Origin: Halorubrum sp. CBA1229
GTDB taxonomy: Archaea > Halobacteriota > Halobacteria > Halobacteriales > Haloferacaceae
DNA length: 64,000 nt
Direction of reading: 5' to 3'
Assembly (NCBI RefSeq): GCF_003721435.2
Contig: NZ_CP054585.1
Location: forward strand, 2,852,001-2,916,000
The position numbers were made by a program, and so were the translations under genes. Under the pieces are notes generated by a model. The model was not told the DNA's origin and searched no databases. It saw nothing but the letters and a program-made list of their open reading frames with translations. The stretch's first letter is position 1; each line of letters starts with the position of its first letter. Positions 36,034-44,479 of this stretch are shown piece after piece.

Positions 36034-36045
36034 TTTATTTTTAAG
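36034..36045 (+). promoter_or_regulatory. TATA-like box for the gene at 36070
   Basis: TTTATTTTTAAG lies 25-36 bp before the ATG at 36070. Confidence 0.6.
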
Positions 36046-36069
36046 TGACCCGCGCCGGTAGCGGCGTCC

Positions 36070-36393
36070 ATGGCGCACGACCCGCTCTCGCCCGCCGAGG
36101 CCCTCCGCACGCGACTCGGCACCGTCGTCGCGACCGTGCCCCTCCTGACGCTCGTCTACTCCGTCGTGATCGCCGCGCAGCCGCTGCTCGGACTCATCGT
36201 CGCCTTCGGGCTCACCCTCGGACCGTACCTCTCGTACCGCCTGTTCGCCGCGCTCGACGCGCTCGCGGACGCCGCCCAGCGGATCGCCGACGCCCGCGAG
36301 CGCGAGGCCGAGCGGGGGGACCAGTTCGGATCGGTCGCCGAGCGGGAGGAGTCGTCCGCCGACCGAGTCTCGGAGCGCGAGCGCGGGCGGTAG
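36070..36393 (+). CDS. Small two-helix membrane protein
   Basis: 107 residues. Two hydrophobic helices (VVATVPLLTLVYSVVIAA; LLGLIVAFGLTLGPYLSYRLF) are followed by a charged tail that looks helical and coiled-coil forming (ADAAQRIADAREREAERGDQ). I do not recognise a family. Coding is supported by the TATA spacing, acidic composition and codon use. Confidence 0.7.
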   Translation: MAHDPLSPAEALRTRLGTVVATVPLLTLVYSVVIAAQPLLGLIVAFGLTLGPYLSYRLFAALDALADAAQRIADAREREAERGDQFGSVAEREESSADRVSERERGR

Positions 36394-36421
36394 CCCGTCT
36401 CGCGACACGAGAACGCGGCGT

Positions 36422-36431
36422 CTTATTTAAG
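36422..36431 (+). promoter_or_regulatory. TATA-like box for the gene at 36456
   Basis: CTTATTTAAG lies 25-34 bp before the ATG at 36456. Confidence 0.65.
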
Positions 36432-36455
36432 CCGTGAGCCGTCCATCTGGCGGGT

Positions 36456-36824
36456 ATGAACCCCCGCCCAGTCGCGGCGGTCGGCGTCGCGCTCACGACG
36501 TTCCTCGTCGTCGCCGCCGTCATCACCGAGGCGCTCGCGGCCCGGATCGCCTTCTCGGCGCTCGTCGGCCTCCCCGTCGGCGTCGTGTTCGGAGTCGCCG
36601 CGGGCGCGGCCGTCCGGGCGCGCCTCTGGCGCTCGCCGCGGTTCAGGCCGGTCCTGCTCGGGACCGCCGCGTTCGGGTACGCGCTGCTCGCCGTCGCCGC
36701 CGTCTCGTACGCCGTGCCGCCGGCTCGCGGCCTCGTGAGCGTCGCGACCGCGGTCCCGGTCGCCGGGCTCTGCGCGGTCGCGGTCGCGCTCCTCGCGCGG
36801 CGGTACTCGGGGCGAATCGGTTGA
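36456..36824 (+). CDS. Four-helix membrane protein of unknown function
   Basis: 122 residues, almost entirely hydrophobic, with four predicted transmembrane helices separated by short Arg-rich loops (RARLWRSPRFRP). No catalytic motif is seen. It is convergent with azlD (20 bp between stops). A conserved haloarchaeal membrane protein is likely but the family is not recognised. Confidence 0.72.
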   Translation: MNPRPVAAVGVALTTFLVVAAVITEALAARIAFSALVGLPVGVVFGVAAGAAVRARLWRSPRFRPVLLGTAAFGYALLAVAAVSYAVPPARGLVSVATAVPVAGLCAVAVALLARRYSGRIG

Positions 36825-36844
36825 GACTGACCGACTGGAGCGCC

Positions 36845-37198
36845 TCACGCGAAGACGACGAACCGGAACAGCCACAGGACGCCCATCCCGACCGCGATGG
36901 TCGCGAACACGTTCTCGGTGCGCCACGCGACGACGCCGGCGACGGCGCCCGCGATCAGCCGCTCGTCGAGGAGCGTCGCGGTGACGGAGGGGCCCAGCGT
37001 TACCAGATCCGGGAGGACGAGCGCGGCGAGCACCGCCGGGGGGACGTAGCGCAGGGGACGCTTTATCCGGGGCGGCACCTCGTCGATCCGGCCGAACAGG
37101 TGGATAAAGGAGAGCCGGAAGCCGTACGTGGCGACCCCGATGAGGACGATAGCGAGCCAGACGCGCGGGGAGCTTACGGCGGGAAGCGCGCCCGTCAC
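36845..37198 (-). CDS. azlD: AzlD-family branched-chain amino acid transport protein
   Basis: 117 residues from a GTG at 37198 that overlaps the azlC stop (GTGA). Four hydrophobic segments with ATYGFRLSFIHLFGRIDEVP and RYVPPAVLAALVLPDL are typical of AzlD. It is the small partner of AzlC, thought to export branched-chain amino acids or analogues. Confidence 0.9.
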   Translation of the reverse strand: MTGALPAVSSPRVWLAIVLIGVATYGFRLSFIHLFGRIDEVPPRIKRPLRYVPPAVLAALVLPDLVTLGPSVTATLLDERLIAGAVAGVVAWRTENVFATIAVGMGVLWLFRFVVFA

Positions 37199-37884
37199 TC
37201 GCCGATCACCTCCACCGCGAGGCCGACGACGATGCCCGTGATCGCCCCGACGAGCAGTCCGAGGTTCAGCGGGAGCCCGGCGGCGACGACCGCGACCGCG
37301 CCGGCTGCGACGCCCGCGGCCGTGGTCGGCCGGTCTTTCATCGCGGGGACGAGGAGCGCGAGGAAGACGAGCGGCACCGCGAAGGTGAGTCCCCACGCGT
37401 CGGGGACGCCGGCGCCGACGACGACGCCGACGACCGTCCCGATCTGCCAGACCACCCACAGCGACGCGGCCGCGCCGAGGTAGTAGCGCCAGCGGCTACG
37501 CCCGGGGTCCTCGTCGAACTCCGCGACCGAGAGCGCGTACGCCTGGTCGGTGAGCAGGTACGCGAGGCCGGCCCGGAGCCGGCGGCCGTACTCCGCGAAG
37601 TACGGCGCGATGGAGGCCGAGTACATCACCATCCGGACGTTGATCACGACCGCCGTGCCGACCACGACCGCGAGCGGCGCGTCCGCCCCGAGCAGGTCGA
37701 GCGCGGCGAGCTGGGAGGCCCCGGCGAACACGATCACCGACATGCCGACCGCCTCCGCGAGGCCGAGGCCGGCGTCGACCGCGGCGATGCCGGCGACGAG
37801 CGCGAACGGGACGATGCCGAGCATCAGCGGCGACACGTCCCGCACGCCGGCCCAGAGGTCGCCGTCGAGGAGGGAGTCGCTCAC
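37195..37884 (-). CDS. azlC: AzlC-family amino acid permease
   Basis: 229 residues from a GTG at 37884, just 2 bp after the trmJ stop. It has about seven helices and the family motifs SPLMLGIVPFALVAGIAA, VIVFAGASQLAALDLLG, VINVRMVMYSASIAPYF and YLLTDQAYAL. Coupled with azlD by overlap. It is translated downstream of trmJ, an association that may only reflect a shared transcript. Confidence 0.92.
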   Translation of the reverse strand: MSDSLLDGDLWAGVRDVSPLMLGIVPFALVAGIAAVDAGLGLAEAVGMSVIVFAGASQLAALDLLGADAPLAVVVGTAVVINVRMVMYSASIAPYFAEYGRRLRAGLAYLLTDQAYALSVAEFDEDPGRSRWRYYLGAAASLWVVWQIGTVVGVVVGAGVPDAWGLTFAVPLVFLALLVPAMKDRPTTAAGVAAGAVAVVAAGLPLNLGLLVGAITGIVVGLAVEVIGE

Positions 37885-37886
37885 GG

Positions 37887-38786
37887 CTATCGCTCCCGCG
37901 GGTAGACGGGTTCGTCGTACTTCGCGGCGAGGTGCTCGGCGTGCTCCAGTTTCGCGTTCGCCTTGCGGAACGTGCCCAGCAGCGAGTGAACCTCGCGTTC
38001 GGTCGGGTGCGCGCGCCCGAGCAGCCGCCGCATCAGCAGCGCGTTCTTCTCGACCTGATGCTCGCGCTGGCCGGTCGCCTCCAGGAACTCGCCGAAGAAC
38101 TCGTGGAAGCGCTCCAGGTCGGCCTCGGGGGCCCGCGTGACCGCCGTATCCGGGAGCTGCGTCTCGTCGACGGTGAGATCGCGGAGCTCGTAGAGGAGGA
38201 CGGTCGCGGCCTGGCCGAGGTTCAACACCGGGTAATCGTCGTCCGCGGGGATCGAGCACACCTCGTCGAGCCGCGAGAGCTCCTCGTTGTTGAGCCCGCG
38301 GCCCTCGCGGCCGAAGACGATCGCGGTCGGCGCGTCGACGGTCTGCAGCGACTCCCGGAGCTCGGCGGGGGTCTTGAACGGGAAGCGCTCGTGGCTCCGG
38401 TCGTCCTCGCCGGTGATCGCCGTGGTCCCGACCGTGTGGTAGTTCGCGACGACCTCGTCGAAGGTCACCTCCTCGGCGTTCGGGAGCACGTCCTCGCGGG
38501 CGTGGCCGGCGAAGCCGTACGCCTCGCCGTCCTCCTTCAGCTCGGGCGGATCGACCAGCTTGAGCTCGGAGAGGCCGAAGTTCTTCATCGCGCGGGCGAT
38601 GGTGCCGACGTTGCCGGGGGTCTCCGGCTCGACGACGACCACGACCGGCTTGCGGCGGGCCGAGCGGTCGGAATCCGTGGAGTCTGCCGAGTCACCGGAG
38701 TCGGCCGGGTCACCGGAATCGGCCGGGTCACCGGAATCGGCGCTCGCGTCGCCCTCGCTGACCGCGCCCTCGTCCCCGCCGCTCAT
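37887..38786 (-). CDS. trmJ: TrmJ-type tRNA (Cm32/Um32) 2'-O-methyltransferase
   Basis: 299 residues. An N-terminal low-complexity stretch contains (DSGDPA)-like 18-bp repeats. The SPOUT core follows: VVVVEPETPGNVGTIARAMKNFG, then IVFGREGRGLNNEEL and IPADDDYPVLNLGQAATVLLYE, the three SpoU motifs with the trefoil knot. A C-terminal extension of about 90 residues fits TrmJ. Its start overlaps the stop of the upstream cysteine-rich gene by ATGA, and azlCD follows, making a five-cistron-like cluster. Confidence 0.9.
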   Translation of the reverse strand: MSGGDEGAVSEGDASADSGDPADSGDPADSGDSADSTDSDRSARRKPVVVVVEPETPGNVGTIARAMKNFGLSELKLVDPPELKEDGEAYGFAGHAREDVLPNAEEVTFDEVVANYHTVGTTAITGEDDRSHERFPFKTPAELRESLQTVDAPTAIVFGREGRGLNNEELSRLDEVCSIPADDDYPVLNLGQAATVLLYELRDLTVDETQLPDTAVTRAPEADLERFHEFFGEFLEATGQREHQVEKNALLMRRLLGRAHPTEREVHSLLGTFRKANAKLEHAEHLAAKYDEPVYPRER

Positions 38787-39373
38787 CGGTTCGACGGGTA
38801 GTCGGTCGAGAGGTCGGCGTCCCGGAACTCGTCTTCGTCCAGCTCGTCTTCGGAGTCACCTTCGTCGTCCTCCCCGGCGAGTTCGAGGATGTCGATCCGG
38901 TCGCCCTCGAAGTCCTGCTCGACGCGCTCTTGGATCTCCTGTTGGTCCGGCAGGTCCGGGAGCCCCTCCGGGTCTTCCTCGACGTGCTCGACGGAGCCGT
39001 ACCCCTCGGGGGCCTCGTTGCCGGCCGCGACCCACTCGTGGAAGCGGTCGCCGAACTCCACGCTGCCGGCGTGCTCGCTCCCGCCCTCCTCGCGGTACCA
39101 GTAGATCAGGTCGGGCTCGTGTTCCGGGCAGCACAGCACCTCGCCTTCGGGCTCCCCGTAGACGATCTCGGCCTGGTTACAGCGGTGGACCTCGCTTTCG
39201 CCGTGTTCGAGGTAGCAGACGTCGCACGGCTCCTCGACGAGACCCACGAGCCTGAAGAGCCGCTCGCGGGGCCCCTCGGGGATCTCGTCGAGCGGCTTGA
39301 GCTCGCCGTCGCCGGTGAAGATCTCCTCCTCGTCGAACCGCCATCCGCGGAGGCCGACGCTCACTTTCGCCAT
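38783..39373 (-). CDS. Conserved haloarchaeal protein with paired cysteines
   Basis: 196 residues from MAKVSVGLRGWRFDEEEIF. A Cys-rich region (EEPCDVCYLEH, then HRCNQAEIVYG, then VLCCPEHEPD) is likely zinc binding. The C-terminal half is strongly acidic (GEDDEGDSEDELDEDEF). I do not recognise a named domain. Stop/start overlap with trmJ (ATGA) suggests co-translation and perhaps a tRNA-related role, which is inference. Confidence 0.8.
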   Translation of the reverse strand: MAKVSVGLRGWRFDEEEIFTGDGELKPLDEIPEGPRERLFRLVGLVEEPCDVCYLEHGESEVHRCNQAEIVYGEPEGEVLCCPEHEPDLIYWYREEGGSEHAGSVEFGDRFHEWVAAGNEAPEGYGSVEHVEEDPEGLPDLPDQQEIQERVEQDFEGDRIDILELAGEDDEGDSEDELDEDEFRDADLSTDYPSNR

Positions 39374-39530
39374 GCGCGGCGCTACACGCGGCGCGGATAA
39401 AAGCGCGTCCTTCCCGGAACGAGCGCGCTCGTCGGCCCGAGCGTTCGTTCCGCGGCCAAGACGGTCGACCTCCTCGGCGGTCGGCGACCCCTCCGCGGGG
39501 CATATACGCGAGCGACTCGTACTTCGGGCC

Positions 39531-40070
39531 ATGCGACGCCGGAACCTGCTGGCCGCGATCGGTGCGGGCTCGATCGGCGCACTCGCCGGCTGTGCGGGGG
39601 CCACTCCGGCCGGAACCGACCCCGACGGCGGCGAGGGAGCGGACCCCGCGACCGACTGGCCGTCCGGCGCCTACGCCGACTACGCGACGACCGACGTCGA
39701 GGCTCGAACCGCCGACGGCGACCTCCTCGGGACGGTGACCGCGGCGGTCGCCGAGACCGGCGATCAGCGACGCCTCGGACTCAGCGACGCGGAGACGCTC
39801 CCCGAGGATGCCGGCATGCTGTTCGTCTTCCCGGCGCCGCAGGACTCGCTCACGTTCGTCATGCGCGAGATGGACTTCGGGATCGACATCGTCTACGCCG
39901 ACGCCGAGGGGACGGTCGTCGAGATCCACAACGCGCCGGAACCGGGGCCGAACGAGGACGGCAGCGAGCAGGAGTACCCCGGATCGGGTCGGTACGTGCT
40001 GGAAGTTCCTTATAAATGGACCGACCGCCACGGCGTCGAAACCGGCGACGAGCTGGCGTTCGAGCTGTGA
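39531..40070 (+). CDS. DUF192 lipoprotein
   Basis: 179 residues from MRRRNLLAAIGAGSIGALAG. A Tat-like RRRN signal leads to a lipobox LAGC at Cys22, so it is probably a lipid-anchored exported protein. The DUF192 domain (residues about 60-175) has TPEEQRLGLSDAETLPEDAGMLF-like and MREMDFGIDIVYAD blocks. Function is unknown; bacterial members have an ancient fold near carbohydrate proteins. It is divergent from the cysteine-rich gene. Confidence 0.88.
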   Translation: MRRRNLLAAIGAGSIGALAGCAGATPAGTDPDGGEGADPATDWPSGAYADYATTDVEARTADGDLLGTVTAAVAETGDQRRLGLSDAETLPEDAGMLFVFPAPQDSLTFVMREMDFGIDIVYADAEGTVVEIHNAPEPGPNEDGSEQEYPGSGRYVLEVPYKWTDRHGVETGDELAFEL

Positions 40071-40142
40071 CACTCGTGGAGGAGTTATTTGTGTCTCACA
40101 AGCCAACTTTTATTATTATCTGAAGCGACCATCTTTCAGTTA

Positions 40143-42194
40143 GTGTTACAGAATCTCGGCACCGTCGGGCAAATATATCTCGCTGTCTTCGCGCTCAGCG
40201 GACTCGTCTGTTTCGCCGCCATCGGTCGGGCGCGGAAGTTTCAGGACCCCGACGTCCGCCGCGGACTGGTGGGGCTGCTCGCCACCGCCGGCGGGTGGGC
40301 GCTCCTCAGAGCCGCCGGGTTCCTGCTCCCCGATCCGTTCCGCGTGCCGGCGTACATCGTCGGACTCGCCATCGGGTTCGCCACCGTCTGGGCGTGGCTC
40401 TACTTCTGTTCCGCCTACTCCGGACGGATGTACCACCGCAACAAGTCGTTGCGACGTGTGAGTGCGGCCATCTTTCTCGTCGTCGTTTCGGTCAAAGTCA
40501 CGAACCCCATTCACGGGGCGTACTTCACGGCGCGGCAGGCGTCGACGCCGTTCGCCCACCTCGCGGTGGAACACAACGTGCTCCACTGGACCGCGACAGG
40601 CCTGTCGTACGCGCTGTCGGCGGTGGGACTGTTCATCATCTTCCAGCTCTTCTTCGAATCGGAGTACGACACCGGGCCCCTCAGCGCGCTCTCGGCCCTG
40701 ATCGGGCTCCCGGTCGTGCTCGACATCACCGCTCAGTTCACGCCGCTGCTCATCAACATCATCTACGCGCCCATCGGGGTGGCGGTGTTCGCGGTCGGTG
40801 TGCTGTTCGTCTTCGAACGCCGCTTCCTCGCGGTCCAGCGGGCGTCGTTCGGTGACGACCTCTCCATCTATCTCGACGAGCGGGGACGGATCCGCGATTA
40901 CTCGGCGACCGTCAGGGAGGTGTTACCGGAACTCGACGAGTCGAGGGGCGACCGGCTCTCCGAGACCGTTCCGTCGGTCGCCGAGGCCCTCGAGAGCGAC
41001 GACCAGATACTCGAACGGGAGCGGTCCGACGAACTGCGGTACTACTTCGTCTCGACGAGCACCACCTCGCTCGGTGACACCGGAGCGCAGATCGTATTAC
41101 TGTCGGACGTGACCCAGACGGAGCGCCAGCGCCGCCAACTCGCCGAACGCGAGGCCGAGATCAACGAGCAGAACGAGCTCTATCGGGGCGTCATCGACGC
41201 CAGTTTCGGCTTCGTCTTCCGGATCGACAAGCAGGGCCGGTTCACATTCGCCTCGCCGTCAGTGGAGGAGTTCCTCGGCTACTCGCCGGCGGAACTCGAG
41301 GGGCAACCGGTTTCGATCACGCTCCCAAACGAGGCGACGATCGAACGGGCGTGGAACGAGATCGAGCCGATCTTCGACGGCAAACGCAACATGGTGCGGG
41401 ACTTTCCGCTGGAGACGAAAGCCGGGGCGACCGTGTTCACGGACGTGCGCGGTGTTCCCATTTACGAGGGGAGCGTTCCCGCCGACGAGCGAACGACGGA
41501 GGACATCGTGGGCATCCAGTTGATGGTGCGTGACGCGACGAAGCGCCGGGAGCGCGAGGGCCTCATCAGCGTCATCAACCGCGTGCTGCGTCACAACATG
41601 CGGAACAAGATGGGAATCATCACCGGGTACGCGGAGATGCTCGAAGGCCGACTCAGCGGCGGGGACGCCGAGAAAGCGACGCAGATCAGGGACACGGCCG
41701 ACCAGTTGCTCGACCTGACCGAGTCGGCCCAGCGTCTCGAGGAGTACCGGGAGCTGTCGCCCGACCTCGAACCGGTCGACATCGTCCCGATGCTCGAGGA
41801 CACCGTCTCGGAGCTGCAGATGCAGTACCCCGAGGCGTCGGTGACCATCGACGCCCCCGACGCCGTCGTGGTTGACACCCACGAGCGTCTCAAAACGGCG
41901 CTGTGGGAGGTCGTCGAAAACGCCGCGAAACACGGCGGCGACCCGCCCGTCGTCGAGATCGACGTGACGGACACCGAGGCGGGGGTGACGATCGCCGTGA
42001 GGGACAACGGGCCGGGGATCCCCGAAATAGAACGGGACGTCCTGCAGTCGAACGTGGAGACGCCGCTGGTTCACGGCGAGGGCCTCGGTCTGTGGCTGAT
42101 CCACTGGATCGTCACCAGCCTCGACGGCGAACTCAAAACGACGGCGGGGGGCGAGGGCACGACGGTCACGATCCGCCTCCCGAAAGCGTCGTGA
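40143..42194 (+). CDS. Membrane-bound sensor histidine kinase (7TM + PAS + HisKA/HATPase)
   Basis: 683 residues from a GTG at 40143; a TATA-like CTTTTATTATTA (about 40107-40118) lies upstream and argues against the longer TTG start. Seven hydrophobic helices occupy about 1-230. A PAS domain follows at about 355-470 (YRGVIDASFGFVFRIDKQGR, YSPAELEGQPVS). The H-box is INRVLRHNMRNKMGIITGY. ATPase motifs are VVENAAKHGG (N box), VRDNGPGIP (G1) and EGLGLWLIHWIV (G2). It should autophosphorylate on His; a partner regulator is not adjacent. Confidence 0.92.
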   Translation: MLQNLGTVGQIYLAVFALSGLVCFAAIGRARKFQDPDVRRGLVGLLATAGGWALLRAAGFLLPDPFRVPAYIVGLAIGFATVWAWLYFCSAYSGRMYHRNKSLRRVSAAIFLVVVSVKVTNPIHGAYFTARQASTPFAHLAVEHNVLHWTATGLSYALSAVGLFIIFQLFFESEYDTGPLSALSALIGLPVVLDITAQFTPLLINIIYAPIGVAVFAVGVLFVFERRFLAVQRASFGDDLSIYLDERGRIRDYSATVREVLPELDESRGDRLSETVPSVAEALESDDQILERERSDELRYYFVSTSTTSLGDTGAQIVLLSDVTQTERQRRQLAEREAEINEQNELYRGVIDASFGFVFRIDKQGRFTFASPSVEEFLGYSPAELEGQPVSITLPNEATIERAWNEIEPIFDGKRNMVRDFPLETKAGATVFTDVRGVPIYEGSVPADERTTEDIVGIQLMVRDATKRREREGLISVINRVLRHNMRNKMGIITGYAEMLEGRLSGGDAEKATQIRDTADQLLDLTESAQRLEEYRELSPDLEPVDIVPMLEDTVSELQMQYPEASVTIDAPDAVVVDTHERLKTALWEVVENAAKHGGDPPVVEIDVTDTEAGVTIAVRDNGPGIPEIERDVLQSNVETPLVHGEGLGLWLIHWIVTSLDGELKTTAGGEGTTVTIRLPKAS

Positions 42195-42283
42195 GACGCG
42201 ACCCGACGGCCGTTGCTCTCGACTCCCCGGCGAGCGCGTCGGGTACTCGTCCCGTTTATGTCGCTCGCGCCCGTGGTGATCGT

Positions 42284-43597
42284 ATGCGAAACGTGGACGC
42301 CGCGGGGCTCGGGATCGGCGACGACCACCCCCCTCGGATCATGGGCGTGCTCAACGTCTCCGCGGAGTCGCCGTACGACCCGAGCGTGTACGACGACCCG
42401 GGCGAGGCCGCCGAGTACGTCGACGAGGAGCTGATCGGCGAGGGCGCCGACATCGTCGATGTCGGCCTCGAATCGGCCAACAAGGACCTCGACGTGCTGT
42501 CCGCCGAACAGGAGCTGGACCGGCTCGACACCGCGGTCGAGACCCTCGAATCGACCTCGGGCGACGCCGTCTGGTCGATCGAGACCCGCTACCACGAGGT
42601 CGCCGACGAGGCGCTCTCGCGCGGGTTCGACATGGTCAACGACATCTGCGGGTTCGCCGACCCCGAGATGCCCCGCGTCTGCAGCGAGCACGACGCCGCC
42701 GTCTCGAAGATGGCCTCGCCGCCGGACTTGGAGCGACCGGGGGCGATCGAAGATGTCGACTGGGCGGCGCGAAGCGCCGCAAGTCCAGAGCGTAGCTGGA
42801 GCTACGCGGACGACATCTACGAGGCGCTCTCGATGAACGGGTTCACCGACAAGACGATCCTCGACCCCGCCTTCGGCGGCTGGTCCGAGGCGAAGACCCA
42901 CGCCGATGACCGCGAGACGCTCCGCCGGCTCCGGGAGTTCCGGGGGTACGGCCGGCCGCTGCTCGTCTCGATCAACCGCAAGAGCTTCCTGAAGACGATC
43001 GCCGGGCGGACCACGGAGGAGGCGCTGCCCGTCTCGCTGGCGGCCACGTCGATGGCGGTCGAGCGCGGCGCGCACGTGATCCGCACCCACGACGTCGCGG
43101 AGACCCGCGACGCGGCGCTCGTCGGCGCCGAATTCGCCCGGAACCGGGTCCGCTCGGGGCGCGACGCGGGCGACGTCGCCGTCGAGGAGCTCGACGTGAC
43201 GACCGCGCGTGAGGCCGAGCGCCACCTCGACCGGCTCGACGCCGACCGCGACGCGGCCGCTGAGGCCGTCGTTCGCACCTACGAGCTCACCGGCCTCCCG
43301 GAGCCGGCGGTCGGCGCGCTCCGGGCCGCGACCGCGGGGGCGGAGGGCGTCGACGGCGCGGAGTTCGCCCTCGCGGCCGAAGCCGATGCGGCGGCGCCCG
43401 GCCCGGCCGCCGACCCGCCCTCCGCGACCGACGGCGGCGCTCCGGACACGAGCGACGCCCGAGATGCCGCCGAGACCGGCGCTGCGGGCCTCCTTATTTG
43501 TACCCCGGCCGGGCGAAGAGCGCTGATAGACCGGGTTTCGGGGGTTTCCGACCCGCTCGACGCAGCGCTCGTAGCGACCGACGCGGGCTCAAAGTAA
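42284..43597 (+). CDS. Dihydropteroate synthase-like protein
   Basis: 437 residues from MRNVDAAGLGIGDDHPPRIM. Early strands carry GVLNVSAESPYDPSVYDD and ADIVDVGLESANKDLDVLSAEQELD, matching the pterin-binding TIM barrel, then SIETRYHEVADEAL, MVNDICGFAD, ILDPAFGGW, LLVSINRKSFLKTIAG and GAHVIRTHDVAET, which line the pterin and phosphate sites. It would couple pterin pyrophosphate to pABA. In-frame hairpins (42764-42807) add about 15 residues. A TATA-like GTTTATG is 24-30 bp upstream. The C-terminal about 80 residues extend past the barrel. mptE follows. Confidence 0.86.
   Translation: MRNVDAAGLGIGDDHPPRIMGVLNVSAESPYDPSVYDDPGEAAEYVDEELIGEGADIVDVGLESANKDLDVLSAEQELDRLDTAVETLESTSGDAVWSIETRYHEVADEALSRGFDMVNDICGFADPEMPRVCSEHDAAVSKMASPPDLERPGAIEDVDWAARSAASPERSWSYADDIYEALSMNGFTDKTILDPAFGGWSEAKTHADDRETLRRLREFRGYGRPLLVSINRKSFLKTIAGRTTEEALPVSLAATSMAVERGAHVIRTHDVAETRDAALVGAEFARNRVRSGRDAGDVAVEELDVTTAREAERHLDRLDADRDAAAEAVVRTYELTGLPEPAVGALRAATAGAEGVDGAEFALAAEADAAAPGPAADPPSATDGGAPDTSDARDAAETGAAGLLICTPAGRRALIDRVSGVSDPLDAALVATDAGSK
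42764..42807. repeat. Paired small hairpins inserted in frame (copy 2, opposite orientation)
   Basis: GCGGCGC-GAA-GCGCCGC (42764-42780), spacer AAGTCCAGA, then GCGTAGCT-GG-AGCTACGC (42790-42807). Read on the minus strand the junction is CTCTGG, as in the pair at 31380. The DHPS frame is kept and the flanks would read directly from VDW to ADDIYEAL without the insert. Confidence 0.82.
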
Positions 43598-43774
43598 GAG
43601 AAAGTTTATGCCGTCGTGCAGACAACCGATCGACCGGACGCCGGAGGGGCACGCGGGTAGGGGTACTCTGTGCCACTCCGGCCCATACCATATTCCACAC
43701 CGCCAGCGGCGGCGCCGCGCGGCGCACTTCCGAGCGCGCAGTCGCGGCCTCACGATACCCGCGGAGGAGTCGGC

Positions 43775-44479
43775 GTGAACTTCGAGACGTTCGAGCCGAT
43801 GTACGAGGCGATCCTCGCGGACTTCGGCTTCGAGCGCGCCGCGGACGAGCGCGCCCGCGACGTCGCCGCCGAGCTGGCGACGCCCTTCCCGCTCGATAGG
43901 CTCGGTGACTGGCGCGGCGCGACCGTCGCGGTCGCCGGCGCCGCGCCGCGACTCGTCGCCGACGTCGAAATCGCCCGCGACGCCGACGTCGTCGTCGCCG
44001 CCTCGACCGCCGCCGACGTCCTCCGCGACCGGGGGGTCGCCGTCGACTGCATGGTGACCGACCTCGACAAGAACCCGGAGACTGCGGCGGCGCTGACCCG
44101 CGAGGGCGTGCCGGTCGCGGCGCACGCGCACGGCGACAACGTCCCCGCCGTTCGCGAGTGGCTCCCGCGGTTCGCCGACGAGTGGACGCTGGCGACGACG
44201 CAGGCGGCGCCCCAGGGACCGGTCGTCAACACGGGCGGATTCACCGATGGCGACCGCGCAGCCTTCCTCGCCGACCACGTCGGCGCGGGGCGGCTCGTCT
44301 TCCCCGGGTGGGCGTTCGACGACCCCGACGTCGACCCGATGAAGGCGCGGAAGCTCGACTGGGCCGCCCGCCTGCTGCGCTGGCTCGAACGGCGCCGCGA
44401 CGAGCGGTTCGGCGTTCTCGACGGGCGGCGAGAAGCGACGGACGCGGCGCTCGACCCGATCCTGTCCGGTCGCGGCTAG
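43775..44479 (+). CDS. mptE: 6-hydroxymethyl-7,8-dihydropterin pyrophosphokinase, MptE type
   Basis: 234 residues from a GTG at 43775, chosen because GGAGG sits 7 bp upstream (43763-43767) and the earlier frame is not like the family. It resembles archaeal MptE/DUF115 proteins: DWRGATVAVAGAAPRLVADVE, DVVVAASTAADVLRDRG, DCMVTDLDKNPETA, AAHAHGDNVPAVREWLPRFA and FPGWAFDDPDVDPMKARKLDWA. It makes the pterin diphosphate that DHPS uses, so the two genes act in sequence. It overlaps the convergent deformylase gene by 4 bp at the stops. Confidence 0.9.
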   Translation: MNFETFEPMYEAILADFGFERAADERARDVAAELATPFPLDRLGDWRGATVAVAGAAPRLVADVEIARDADVVVAASTAADVLRDRGVAVDCMVTDLDKNPETAAALTREGVPVAAHAHGDNVPAVREWLPRFADEWTLATTQAAPQGPVVNTGGFTDGDRAAFLADHVGAGRLVFPGWAFDDPDVDPMKARKLDWAARLLRWLERRRDERFGVLDGRREATDAALDPILSGRG

